NCBI GenBank assembly: GCA_022885665.1
Contig: JAGQDJ010000186.1
Coordinates: forward strand, 192,089 to 256,088
Direction: 5' to 3'
DNA from: Triops longicaudatus
Lineage: Eukaryota; Arthropoda; Branchiopoda; Notostraca; Triopsidae
Length of the DNA: 64,000 nt
Shown here: positions 13,401-26,189 of the stretch, in pieces
Layout: each line of letters begins with the position of its first letter
Numbering within the stretch: position 1 is the first letter of the stretch
Made by a program: the position numbers and the translations under genes
The notes under the pieces: generated by a model
The model's database searches: none
Seen by the model: only the letters and a program-made list of their open reading frames with translations
What the model was told of the DNA's origin: nothing

Positions 13401-15170
13401 GTCCGCGGACTGCCTTTAGCTTTTGCAGTAATATGGCTGCGCTTTGATGGGTTAGTACCCGAACTGTACTCCCCTTTTAACACTCCAAAAACTCCTAGGT
13501 TAATTTTTTTTTCTTTTTTTTACCCCCATGTAGTTCACACGGCGTACTATCCGAGCTTAACAAGTCTATAGCTGTCTCACTCAATACCTATTCAACCCCG
13601 CCTTATTGTGGAAAGAAACGATATAATAATCAACTTAGGAAACTTCGAAGTTAGAAACTTGGTACTCGGTTTATGAGCAACTTTTCCCATTTTCTTGTCT
13701 TCTTTCTCGAAACGTTTTCCTACATGGTAAAATGTCAGGTAGACGTAGTTGAGACCACAACTAAGCCCACAACATCTAATGCTTTTAACCAGTTCAGAAA
13801 CATAGAAATGCCCGTGAAATTTTCGCGTGGATTTTTAATCCTGAGTTTTGTTAAGCTCGCAAAGCGCATTATTTCAACTGGGGTCCTGAAAATTCGATCA
13901 TGTTCCAGTAACTGGTTTCACATGATTGTTCAGTCTTTGAGTGCAATCTTACAAAAGTTTTCGGAATTCGAGTAGAGTCAATCCCCCATTTCGCATGTTT
14001 AAGCTCACAGCGAGATTACTTTTTAAGCAAAGTGAAGGAAGGTTCGGAATAATTGGAACATTACATAGTTTTTATAACGCCCCGAAGACACCACGTGTCT
14101 CACGTGTGCGAGACCTTCAACGTCCATGGAAATACAGTTTGTTCAAATTCTTAGGCAGACATTTCCAAATACTTCCTGGATATTTCATAGCATTTGATAT
14201 TCTGTGTCGCACGTTTGTTGCGGCGATGGAATTCGCTGTCGCCGCGTGTTGCGTTGTTAGTTCTACCTGCCAACTCTTGAATGTTTCTCCATACAAAGAA
14301 GTTCGTTGTTACATTTACAGGATCCAAGATTGGTTATACCGCAGAGTTAACGCTTGGCAGCACTAATTTCAGCAAGTTGCTCAACGCTCAAAAAAAAAAA
14401 AATAAAGTATGGAGCCATAGAGCCATACGGAACGATATCAGGATTGAACGGTACCCAGGCATAACAGCAGTGCCCCGTATAACTAACCTGATCCGTTCCT
14501 AAACGGCATTCGCTGTAAGAAGCGCTCTTTTGTTGCTCCTGTTTTCAAATGGCGTGGCTTGGAACTTAGATCATTGCAATAGCATACATCTCTAAAAGCA
14601 CGTAAGGATGAAAGCCAGCGGTAAAGGGAACAAATGAGGCGGAAAGTTTTGATTTCTCTAACATAGGCATCCGTCTAGATTGGTTTTCACATGTGCATAT
14701 AAAGAAACCAGACAGTGTTAAAGCCATTATTCAAGCGACGCGAAACTTCTGAGGGCAAGAACACATTACGTAGTGTGAACAAAAGCTCGAAAAGGGGAAT
14801 TGCACCGGTGCGAATGCTTAGGAGCGATTGTGCAACTACTCAAAAGAGTTATAGATATTAGAATAAATAGCTTTCTGGGTGAATTTTGTCAGCGATTACA
14901 TCATCATTATGCGCAAAACGAATTTTATTTTAGGTATTTGTTTTAAGCAACAAACATAAAAAGCTGTTGTTCTCTTTTGTCGTGTATTTCATGGTCTGGT
15001 GGTGAAAAGAAACCTAATGGAGTATTACTGGTACATTACACCAGTATAAGAGCTAGTAGTAGTTGTTCCGGTAAGTGACGGACTCCAAGGCTACTGTCTC
15101 AAATAGATCATTGGTGTATTCCGTACAACAGGAAGGTGGTCGTAAGTGCAGCCTGTTCTCGTTCTTCAAC
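10421..15170. other. Intergenic DNA, no gene seen
   Basis: AT-rich with poly-T and TTTATT-rich sections (about 12120-12470). The longest open frame is 141 codons (13941-14366, plus). Its translation has no domain, signal or coding-like composition, and its neighbours in the same frame are not open. I treat it as chance. Confidence 0.55.
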
Positions 15171-16145
15171 TGAGTGAGGAAAAGGTGTGTCTGCCAGGAT
15201 GTGTCGGCATGCAAATCGTTCCAGGTGTGTAAGCAAATGGTTAGCGTGACTCTAGGTCATGACAAACAACCCTTTAGTACCTTGAAAATCGCTACGCCTG
15301 AAGGCGCTGGTGGTCCTGTTATTAGTGTTATAGCTGGAGCTAATCTAACGTGCGGCAAAAGGCAGGTGGAATCTGGAATGAACATGTGGAGACGGTCCCT
15401 TAATTGAAGCGATGAAAAGCTGCTTAGCCCATTTGGTAAAGTTGTCCTTCAAGGAGTTGGAAACTTTCGATTTTCTTACTCCAAAAAGCTGCTCTAGTGG
15501 TGCTAATTCTGAGAGTACTGGTAATGCGTCAGGAGTCACATTTGTGACATGCTTTTCATCTCTTAAAAGATGCATGGCCCTGTTTGTAACGGTGTCTAGG
15601 CAGCTGTGTGCAAAATTTACACAAGGAAAGCTGATACCCTTCGACTGAAGCTCTTGGACTAACTATGCTGTACAGAGCATCCAAGCAGGGCATAGCCAAC
15701 GTATATACTGGGCAAGGAAACATTACCATAGAGTGTGGAGTCCTGGTTAAGGAGAGACCCCTCCAATTTTAATTCGGAATTGACTTTATGTCGTATGCGG
15801 AGCCGTATGACCACCCTATTGAAACTGTATCATGGTAAAGTAGGGAAACCTTATGTGTTGGAAAATTGGTGTATAGTATTAGTAGTGTGTGGGTCAAGCC
15901 GCCTTTTTCCCCCTCCTCTTGACAACTTTGGCTTTCGATTGTAGTCGCAGTAGTTCACTTTCATGTTTCATGTTACGCGATGGTCTTGCAACACGCTACG
16001 CACCCACCTTGGCTAACGTAACAACACCGTTAAAGCTCCTTAACATTGCTACTACTGTTACTGTTAACAATATATGGCTGCAAGACCCTTCCGGCGGACG
16101 GACGCAGATGGCCGTGAAATCCTTCCGTCACGCGCTGTACATAAC
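15170..16145. other. GC-richer patch, possible degraded coding relic
   Basis: Richer in GC than its surroundings, with several adjacent open frames of 60-90 codons on both strands, for example 15174-15407 and 15412-15648 on plus and 15575-15345 on minus. None shows a motif I recognise. Adjacent short frames of this kind are typical of an old, mutated coding element, but the sequence alone does not prove it. Confidence 0.25.
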
Positions 16146-19100
16146 ATGACGTGGCCCTTTGCGCCTAATATGCAAATGCTTCATACGCACTACGATTTTT
16201 CAAAGTTGCTTTCCTCCCTCCCTCCATTCCTTCGGAAATTCTCTGTTTGAAATCTCGTGTTTTAACTTGCTTCCTTTCTGTAAGTTCGTACGATTATTTA
16301 GTTTACTCTATTTAGTTTACTTTATTTTTTAGTGCATAGTTAATTTCCTTGGTGAGACTTTATAATTTCATTATTTACTTCATGTTATTTAATTTTACTT
16401 TATTCTTAATACGTTACTTTATTTATTTAACTTGTTTCTTCTGGTGTTTACTAGAGGGTTTGCTCATTTTATGGCACATATAGCCTAAGAGGAACTTATG
16501 ATCTTGTTAAACAAGACTAGTGAAGAGTTCTTTATAGGATACCCGTGCCGGCTGCCATTTTACATCATCTTGAGTTCAACAATGAAGTTAGTATGACGGC
16601 CATTATCTTTTGGATAGCGGCGCGCTTATGGGGAAAGAAGAGCGCGAAATTCATTGTTAGGGTGCTTTCCCCTTCAGTTCTCCAGAGAGTGGCAGTGCTT
16701 TTTGCTTCCCCTGAAGGAAATATCTGCAGATAGGAGCAAGTTTCCCTTTCTTGTCGCTTTTGGAAACCCATTTGCAGTGATCGACTTCTTGGTTTTGTGT
16801 ATATGACTGTATTTCTAAGGGTGCCTGGTCCGTCTCCAAGAGCTTCAGTGGGGAAAAAGAATGGGTGCGAAAGAATGAGCTGAGGTCCAGTTTGGATGCT
16901 CTTCACCATAAATCCTTCTCGGACTTGGCATTGTCACGTGCAGGCCTCGTTAGAGCCATAACTGACCTTCCCTTTTATATTTCCCCTTTCTTCGGGACCT
17001 ACCCAGCCACTATGAGACCGTAGCCACACAAGCTTTCTAAGGGTAAAAGGAAGTTGCGTCTCAACGCCACCTACCCTGGCCGTATCATGCAATTCTGTTG
17101 TACCCCTCTCAGCTTCTCTTCGCCCCTTCTCGGATCCCACTGCGGGCGTCCTTTCTTTCCCTTCGGCCGCATCCTGATGTGATTCACCCTCACTATGGAT
17201 CCGATTCAATGATTCTCGATGGGCCATTCGTCAAGCAACGTCTTATGACTCACTTAACGATCGATGAGAGACGCTTCAAAAGCTGCTAACGGGAATATTC
17301 ACCCTCGCATTTGCTGACTTGGCCGATATGCTATTCAAAGACACTCTTATTCTTGTTTTCCGAGGGAGGTTTATAGTGCTTTGGAAAAACGAAAGGAAAA
17401 GCACTCCTGCAATTTCAATCCTAAAAGGAGTTTACTTTCTAGATAGCGAGTTAGACAAAAGTGTTCTTGCTGTTAGACGCACTTCCTAGATACAACCCAT
17501 ACCTCAACAAGAACCGTGTGGCATTTACAAGTCTTCACTGATGCAAAGACAGAAAGACAGGAAAACACTTCGTCAAGGACACCGCTTTGCATACATAAAA
17601 GTCACTTCTGGTTGTTGCACGGAGAGCGGGGAACGTGCAGCAGCGTTTGCTGCCAGGAGAGCAGGGGCAACTGTGGCAGGTCACGATGCAGGGTTTCTTA
17701 CTCTAGCTGCGGTATGATCTGAGTCCCCGAGGCGCTTTAGTCGCATGGAAAACTTTAGTCTTTGTTGTCAGCAGGCGAACTAAGAGTCAATCTGGAGTTT
17801 CTGTAAGAAAGGCGGGATAGCTTTGTCTGCCAAGCCGGGCTTTGTTGCACTGAGAGGTAATGTAAGAGGTAGCGTTAGGCTGTTGCTAGCTTAGCCGGGT
17901 TTGTTGAAAAAATCCGGTGTAGCTGAAGCCGGTGGGACCGTGAGACGTCAAACCGCGTTTGTCACACGGAGTGCGGCTTGGGGAAGCGCACGTGCCATTG
18001 AACCGTTTAAGCAATCCCAAAGTTACCCTTTTTAATATTCTGTTTTGGACTTTGAATTGAAGCATACAAATGGGTACAGAAACACTTTATTCTTCTTATT
18101 CGGCATGCGGGGGTGAATTTCCTGCACTTTAGGTTTCTTAGGTAAGCAAAAGCGAAGCAGAGAGACAAAGTGAGTATCGTTATCTTCAGGGACTAAAGTT
18201 TGATCACATCCTCCGTCTCTATTCCCCCGAAACTTTTATATTGAAAGACTTGACAGAGTGAATTAACATGAAGATACTTCGGATTGATACACATAAGAGG
18301 ATTTCCTTGATTTTTTTCGCGTGACTTTCCTTTGTTTTGCTACAGCGCGACTTGTACTCAACTTCATCGTTTCCTTCAGTTCGGCGGGACTTTAAACTTC
18401 GAACTCAGTCCAGTTTCACCTGGGACTACTTGATAGGCATCTTCCTCTAGAATCCGGTTGCATGCAAATCTGCCTCTGTTCCTCATTATGCTAATTACGA
18501 GTCTCGGCGTGGGAACTGCTCATTACGAAGAGCTGGGTGTTTCGCGTAGGTTACAGTACTGCTGTATCACTTCTCCGTGTGCATTGGGAAAAGGGAAATG
18601 GGAGACACATAGAGAGATTCTGCATTATGCCAAGTTTAGGGAAATGGATAAGGGATATGGAAACCCAACGAACCCCACTTTGGAAGTACTGCGACAATAA
18701 GAGCAGGGTTGTAGAGAAGGGGAGGGGTTATCAAGCTATAGTCGCTGTCGTGTACTTCTGTTTATGCGCTTTAATTAAAGCAGCCGTAAAAAGGTGAAAA
18801 CCCTTCTTTAAAGCGGTTACTACATATTGTAACCACAAGTACTCTTGACATTAAAAATTACGTATTAGTCACGCAATCATGGGTGGACCGTGCGTCAGGT
18901 GATAAGTTTCGCCACCCTAGAACGTCTGGTGTATTATGAAATCATAAGACCTTTTCATTTACATCCCACAATCCGCCTTGAACCGAAGCCTATAAACACA
19001 AACATTTTTAGTTTTTCAAATTTCTCATAAATCTGGGAAAATATGGGCAATTTTTTGGAGCAGTATTGCACTTCGCTAGATTAATAGCATTTTTAACTTA

Positions 19101-20820
19101 CCAATGATTTAATTCCCAATCTGCGGTGTTCCCTAATTGGGAAAAGGACACTAATTGCCTACGTGCAAGAAGGGTTCGTGCTATTACAACGTCCAGAGTG
19201 TCCAATTGTGTCCTTTTTTCCCTTTCTTGTCCTTGTTAGCTTGCGGAAGTCCACAGCAACCGAGGCCTGACAAAATCCACGAAGAAACTCATCAATAAAG
19301 CAGGCATGTCAGGACTTCAGTGTATAGTGTAAGAGGGCTACATGAGGATTGTGTATTGTACTAGCAATTTTGTGTTGACACGGTCCAAATATTACAAGAG
19401 TTGTTGAATGTCGGGTATTTTCTACACTTTTAGCCCGCAATGTTAGGAACACTCTTATATGACACTTCGAGAACGAACTATGAAAGTTTTAGGTGTCAAT
19501 TCCCCGTTTTAAAATATCGTAGTTTTGACGTAAGAAGTTTTGCACTTGGAATAGTGTTGCGGCCAAACTTCCGAGTCCCGATATCTTATATGCCAGAGTA
19601 TTGATGGAACCAAATGAGCTTCATAACGAATCTATGAAGAGGATGATTATTAATGTCGAGACCATAATAGAGCGTGCCATGCTTAGTCTGATAACAACAA
19701 CGAGCTTTCTTTTTCTTCCGCTTTTCCATGCCCTGAACCAACAGACGTTTTTCTTTTTACCGAGCCATGGGAAACCTAAACAACTTATTTAATTGACGGG
19801 GCATAGGGAGATAAATATCTTTTTGGCAGACAAGTGCCTAAGGATATGAAGTTGTCGTGCGGGACAGCACAGAAAATCATCAAAGCTGTTTTGAAACGTT
19901 TAAGAGGAAGCTTTCACTTCACTATCGGTCTGCACTTGTGCGTTGTTTATTAGCATTCTTGATGATTTTTCCAATTTTTTGTTATCTTTACTTTACTATT
20001 ATCTTTGTGTTTATTTACTTTCTATTGCAAGTTTTAAAACCGAAAAGTTTGGAATCGTTGAAGGAATTGTAGTTTGGGAGTATGAAAGCATTTTGAACAT
20101 AAACTCTTTCGAGAGGCACACGTTATTGTAATACGCACCTCATGAAACCTGCCAATTGCATAAGACAAACAACGGCAAACAACGACAAAAAACGGCTATT
20201 AATGGCAAAAGCGAGAAAAAATGAAAGGAATACGGAGTAGCGTCGTTTGGAGCTAATACTTTAGTTCATTTGAGCATAATCTGGATATTTATGGTAAAGA
20301 GTTGAGCAGAACTTAAAAGAAAAAATATGTCAGAAAAGCTGTTGTGTACAGCTTCTCTGCATTTTTATTCGCTTCTTGGCTCCTGTCCCATCACATATGA
20401 AAAGTGCATATCAGCGGAAGGACCGAACTAGTCAAGCAGCAATATCTTCTTTTTTGGTCGCAAAAAAGGCTTTTTTAATGCGATTCTTCCATGCCAGGAG
20501 AGATATTTATACGCCGGTGTAGCTTACCAAGTTCTCAAAATTTGCGCTTGAAAAAGTGTGAACAAAACTAGAAAAAGTGCTGACATATGACATTTCTACT
20601 TCAAAAGTATGGGAAAAGTCGACGGGCGTTTTATCAACCTGAACCATAGATATTTCTTTCGCTTAGTATTTTTCGCTAAAGCTCTTGGTTATTAAGTGGT
20701 TAGAAGACAAAAGTTTTATCGCAAAGCGCCAAATTGTTTCTTCGTTATGTCATTTAAGCTCTACTGAATGAAGCAGCTTAAGTCTTTCAAATGGAAGCAT
20801 GACTTGTCATCTGTTATTGT
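16146..20820. other. Intergenic DNA, no gene seen
   Basis: Begins with a very AT-rich, TTTA-rich block (16250-16440). A GC-richer section at 16560-18000 contains the string GCCGGG followed by TTTGTTG twice about 60 bp apart, with no gene signature. A short degenerate array of AACAACGGC-like units lies at about 20164-20195. No RNA genes or recognisable transposon proteins are visible. Confidence 0.5.
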
Positions 20821-20822
20821 TT

Positions 20823-21401
20823 TTAATTGAGGTGTTTGAATGCATTACTGATGAGCCTTCTGGCCAGCGAGTATGACATGCGATGTAATTGACAAGCCTG
20901 ATGCGATTGGTATGCCATGCGAAGTTCAGAATTATCAATACGAAAAATTGTATATGCTGAAGGCAACGAAGATAACAAAGGTACGTAACTTTGAGGTCGT
21001 TTCTTTACACACCGAAGTAGGCACAGTTGGCCTGGCCGTACTGCCGGCCAACGCGCCTTGTAGTAAAAACGTGCTGCGTTTGTGCTTTTCAAACAAGCCA
21101 GAGGAAACAGTGTTTTCCCGGCGACACCATTCGAGATACGCCGCATTGACGCTTCTAATGGCGTTTTCCCTTTTGCTGTTTCGAAACATGTTTTTTCTTT
21201 ACTTCGAGTAGCCACAGCGCACATGAACGCTTTGTTTCGACTAATCGGAGAAAAACGGGCTCCGAAGCAGCCAAAGGAAAATGTCACAAGCAAGATGGAG
21301 TTAAGCACTGGCCTAAGCACTAGACGTTCAACCACGCTGACATGTAGTGCAAGACCTGAATAAATGAGAGTTCGCCCAGCCGTGCCAACGAGTACGTCCA
21401 A
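20823..21401 (-). other. Unassigned open frame (192 codons)
   Basis: The longest uninterrupted open frame in the left 22 kb. It begins at a TTG; the first ATG is at codon 60 (21224), leaving 133 codons. The opposite strand also has a 112-codon frame (20873-21211). The translation has no signal peptide, repeats or motif I recognise, and I see no matching exons around it. An open frame of this length is somewhat unlikely but possible by chance in 64 kb. It could be a pseudogene fragment of a mobile element. Confidence 0.2.
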
Positions 21402-22926
21402 CCACTCCTAGCTTCCACGCATTGTGCTTTTTCATTTACTGTTGCCGATTGCTGGTACAATGGCCCCGCTTAGGCCGTATTCGGAAAAGGCGAAAATCTG
21501 CTTAACTCGAAAGCAAACTTGCGGTCCCATTTTTTATCCCATTTTACCCATTGTAAATTTAAGGATGATTTAGGAGAATTCGTCTAACTCGATTATTCCC
21601 TTCACTTGATAAAAATTGTGGCTCTAATCTAGCAAAGGATAATAGCTACGGATAAGCTGAAGTCCTGGATTTAGTTCCTACAAGTTAAGCCGAAAATTTC
21701 GGAGAAAAAAAAAACTGTGGGTACTAATATGGGCCCTGGGACTTTTTAGGTCAGGTTAGGTTCAATTAGGTAATGTTAGACTGAGTCAGCTTCAGTTAAA
21801 TTACGTAAAATTTTTATACCAGAGGCATCTGAAACCAACTCAAACGAATGTAGGTACTTAATCATTATAAGCCCCGAAAAATTAGTGCTCTGTTATCGTC
21901 GTGAGGTTTATTAGTGAAACTTTTGCATTACTTAGCTTCAGTAAATGTACATGAAGTACAGATTAGGAAAAATTTTGCAAAAAGAACGCTACCATTTTGT
22001 GGTTAAAAAGGGCTAAGTTACGTCACGGATTATCATTACAATGATAGTGTTCCAGTCGTCTGTTTTGATTTTAGTGCCATTGGTGTGAAAATTTTACTTA
22101 ACTTAAATGAACCTAACCAAAAAAATTGACAAGGAATATAACGAATAAATACCGGATGTATGTTATCACTGTAGTTGTAGTGGTAACCTGTGATGCAATT
22201 TAACTCTCTTTTTGCAAAAACGTTACTTTTTTCGCAAAATTCTCATTAATTCTAGTATCATCTACTTATTTTAAAACTGTCTAGTGAAAAAGTTTCACAA
22301 AAATCACTTGTGGGTCTGAAAAAAGGCGCCTACAATACAGCACTAATCTTACGGGGCATATTATAGAGAAGCACACCCAACTGTGTTGCGCCGTAAGTAG
22401 CTTTCATGACCACTTTGACACTTCACATTTTTTAACGCCAGTATTTAGTACAGTGCTGATAGTGCTGGAGGAAAGATGAGAAGAAAGATGTGAAAACCTT
22501 ATGAATTGTCCTGTCCTTACGGAAAGGCGAAGGTCCTGGTAAGACAAAACTCCGGGTAACACGAATTTTTCTTTCCGGTTGAGAACCCTTCGACTTTAGC
22601 GGAGAGAACTGCATTTGCTAGGTTATTTAAAAGGTTAGGTCGTCCCGTGGCTGGAAACGTACATGGTGTTAAGCAGTGACGTCATTGGAATGTGCGTTTT
22701 CTTACGGACTGTGCTAGTGAGAAGAGATGTCGCCTGTTATGCTCTTCTATGTCACACAGTCGCCACCTATGTAGCCGGACAAAAAGAGGGTACTGGAACA
22801 ATAACAAAGTTTTGATTTGTTTATTTCTGGGGAAAATTTCCCTTTGTAAAAATTTTAGCGAAAAATCTTGTGTTTCATGCACAATGATATAAATAATTGT
22901 ACATATTTCTTACCCAAAGCCTAAAA
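21402..22926. other. Region upstream of EXT2
   Basis: Contains TTAGGT-type strings at 21747-21780, the short motif seen widely in arthropod genomes and resembling the TTAGG telomere unit, here degenerate and dispersed. The segment immediately before the EXT2 start must hold its promoter and 5' UTR. I can point to no specific core element with confidence. Confidence 0.4.
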
Positions 22927-25900
22927 ATGTCGAAAAATCGTTCACGTCAAGTTCTTTTATGGGACGAAAGCCCCAAATCATCATCATGGTGTACTTTTCC
23001 TTGTTTTCTTGCCACCTTTTCGGTCTTTTTCTTAGCGTTAGTGGCTGCAGCATTGTGGCTGTTGGCTACAAGTCCCTTAGAATCAAAGATTAATCCAACT
23101 ATTAACCTAGACGACGTTTATGCCTTACCAGAACGTTATCTAACACCGGATAATCCTCCAGTCACTCCCACAAAAGAAGATTGTCGTTACCACACATGCT
23201 TCAACGTCTATCGGTGTGGACAGGGTGATGCCAATCTGTTAATTTATATTTATCCCTTGAGTAAAGTACTCGACGAGCAAGGTGTTCCTATTACTCAGCA
23301 TATCTCGCAAGAATATTATGATCTACTCCAAGCCATTGCGAAAAGCTCGTTTTATACACCCGATCCTGCTAAGGCTTGCTTGTTCTTACCAAGCTTTGAC
23401 CTCCTTAATCAGAATCACATTCGCCCACAAGAAGTTTCACGGTAATATTATTTAAAAAAACAATATTTTAGAGATATATTTTTCTATTTCTTTAGGGCAT
23501 TAGCCAAATTGCCGTATTGGCATGGAGGCATTAATCACCTCGTTTTTAGTATGCTTATGGGCTCGCCGCCAGAATACAAACCTTTTCTGGAAGTTGGATT
23601 AGGACAAGCATTGTTGGCCGGTGGAGGGTTGTCGTCATTGTTTTACAGGCCCGGGTTTGACGTTTCCATTCCGGTCTATAGTTCTCTTGCGTCATTGATT
23701 CCTGACAGAAGAATTGAGTATGCTTTTTTGTATGAGGATTCGGTATCCAGGATCATTGTTTGTGTTGTTGTAGTCAAAGTCGGCCATGGAGGGTGATATT
23801 TTCCCAGTTAAATGTGCATCCGGAATATAAAGCCATTGGGAACAAAGTAGCGGCATTACACCCTGAAGTGTTGGTATTAAACGCATGTAGTAAGCCGAAC
23901 GTTACCACGCGGTGCAGAAATGGTCACAATTATTCTTATCCGGACATTCTTCAAGTAATTCGTTTCATTTTTATTTTTGTGAAGAATCCAAAATTGTGAA
24001 AGGAATGTGTTTCCGTGCAGGAAGGAGATTTTTGTTTGGTTGTACGTGGAGCCAGGTTAGGACAGACAGTATTGGCAGAAGCTATGGCGGCTGGCTGCGT
24101 TCCTATAATTGTAGCGGATTCGTACATTTTACCTTTCGATGACGTCATTGATTGGAAAAGGTAGTTCAGTGTAGCTGGCATTTTGTATTAGCTTTATACG
24201 TTTTTACATTAGAGCTGCTATTATACTGTATGAAGATGCACTGGACTCTTTATGGGAAATTGTGTCGAACGTTTCCGGGAAACGACTCTCTGAGATGCGA
24301 ACGCAAGCCCGGGCCATCTACTCTCAGTACATGTCCTCTATGGGGAAGATCGCTCTCACTACTTTAGAGGTATTCAAGCTTGAAAATTCTTGTATAATTG
24401 AACACTTTTTATTTACGTCTTATAATTATCACCTGACTTTTAACTTCACCTAGATTATCCAAGGGCGAATTTATCCTCATGAAGCCCGAACTTACGATAT
24501 GTGGAACCAATTAACTGGTTTATTACCTCCGCAAAACCCTTTGATGTTGCCCATGGGTCCGCCCAAGTCGCAAGGATTCACTGCCTTGGTTCTAACTTAT
24601 GACCGGTGGGACAGTTTGGTATTGTTGCTCAAAAGACTGGCTAAAGCGCCATCATTATCGAAAGTACTCGTCGTTTGGAACAATCAAAATAAAAACCCAC
24701 CACCTGGTAAATACTTTGAATTCTCCTCGAGTCTAAGCTAACGACTTTATTAAAGTTGCCTTCAGTTTTCCAGGATCTCTTTTCACATATCTTCTACATT
24801 TCTTTAACGTGTTTCTTTTTGTAATATTAGTTCTTTTCCTAACGGCATGGATATAGGTCATTACTGTTCTTGCTTCGTGTACGGAGGTTTTCTTAGAAAT
24901 ACTTTTCCTTTGTCTTTACGAGATTTCATTATTCTATTTCAGCATATCATTTTTCTGTGTTTTTGGACAATAATTTTTTATTCACTCAAATAAATTTGGG
25001 TTTCCTCTTTTCTTTGTAGCTTCTTCGTGGCCTGGTTTGCCGAAACCTTTGAAAGTCATCCGTTCGAAGGATAACAAACTCAGTAACCGGTTTTTCCCTT
25101 ATCCTGAAATTGAAACCGAAGCAGTTCTAGCGTTGGACGATGACATTGTTATGCTGACCACAGACGAGTTAGAATTCGGCTTTGAGGTGATTTAATTTTA
25201 AAAGACTTGAGTCCTGGTTGTTAAACCAGAAACCAATCACGCGTGCGACTTCAGGTATGGAGAGAACATCCGGATCGCATTGTAGGGTTTCCTTCACGAA
25301 CTCACGTTTGGGATAACACAACTGCCCAATGGAAATATGAATCGGAATGGACCAACCATTTATCAATGGTTTTGACTGGTGCAGCATTCTATCATAAAGT
25401 ATTTTTCAGCTTTGTATTATTAGGCTAGCGTTAGTTTGTGACTGATTGGTGAGAATTACAAACAATTATTTTTGTAGTACTGGAGTTATCTGTATACGAC
25501 AGCCATGCCTGGTGATATTAAAGAATACGTTGACGAACACATGAATTGTGAAGATATTGCTATGAATTTTCTTGTGGCGAACCGAACAGGAAAAGCGCCT
25601 ATTAAGGTAAAATATTTCTTCTCTTTCTATTAGTTTTTAATCTACTTTTTGGTTCTATTATTTTATCCGGAATATCTTTTTTATATAATTATTTTATCCT
25701 TTTATCTAGTTTTTATTCTATTTACCCCCTCTACTTGATTTTTGACATTCGGGAAGGTGTGCTAGGCAATAACTTAAGTTTTGGTGTTTTCGTAATTTTA
25801 GGTTACGCCGCGAAAGAAGTTTAAGTGCCCGGAATGTAAACAGACAGAAATGTTGTCAGCTGATCTGGGACACATGCAAGAGCGTACGCAGTGCATTAAC

Positions 25901-26023
25901 AAATTCACGGAACTTTACGGCACGATGCCGCTGAAGTCTGTCGAATTCCGTGCAGATCCGGTGCTTTATAAAGATCCTTTGCCGGATAAACTCAAAAAGT
26001 TTCCCGAAGTCGGAAACTTGTAG
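22927..26023 (+). CDS. EXT2: Exostosin-2, heparan sulfate co-polymerase
   Basis: Golgi type II glycosyltransferase that, with EXT1, extends the GlcA-GlcNAc chain of heparan sulfate. Ten exons: 22927-23441, 23496-23717, 23774-23954, 24021-24160, 24213-24369, 24454-24706, 25020-25186, 25255-25398, 25478-25606, 25802-26023. All junctions are GT-AG and in phase, giving 709 aa (human about 718). The start ATG has A at -3; a TTG-initiated extension upstream is not used. Seen: a short basic cytosolic tail, one membrane anchor at about residues 24-48, an exostosin domain with the MHTCF-like cysteine block (here YHTCFNVYRC), then a GT64 domain with the metal-binding LDDD at 528-531 and the conserved MNCEDIAMNFLVA near 615. 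The C-terminus ends at the usual place. Introns are 52-84 bp except two of 195 and 313 bp. Intron 2 (56 bp) lies where an open frame misleadingly continues. Identity is essentially certain. Confidence 0.97.
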
Positions 26024-26178
26024 GGAACGACACAAGCCTTTATATTTTCTAATGTGCCATTTAACTTTCTTGGGAAGCTTTTAGTTTGGATATACCTGTT
26101 ATTCTTTACAGAAGTCCTGATAATTGTTTCAGTGACCATTTTACATAAAGCAAGCTCGCAACGTGCCATACGGTTACT

Positions 26179-26184
26179 ATTAAA
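26179..26184 (+). promoter_or_regulatory. Candidate EXT2 poly(A) signal ATTAAA
   Basis: The common variant of AATAAA, about 155 nt after the EXT2 stop. No closer canonical hexamer is visible. Confidence 0.4.
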
Positions 26185-26189
26185 AAGAA

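Noticed and set aside
13941..14366. 141-codon plus-strand open frame
   Set aside because: No domain, no splice partners, composition like translated non-coding DNA.
21747..21780. TTAGGT-type strings resembling arthropod telomere repeats
   Set aside because: Too few and too degenerate to be an interstitial telomere. Noted only as a weak hint of lineage.
23718..23796. Continuation of the EXT2 second exon frame to a stop at 23794-23796
   Set aside because: A 56-bp GT-AG intron (23718-23773) restores the conserved sequence leading to LNVHPEYKA, so the continuation is intronic.
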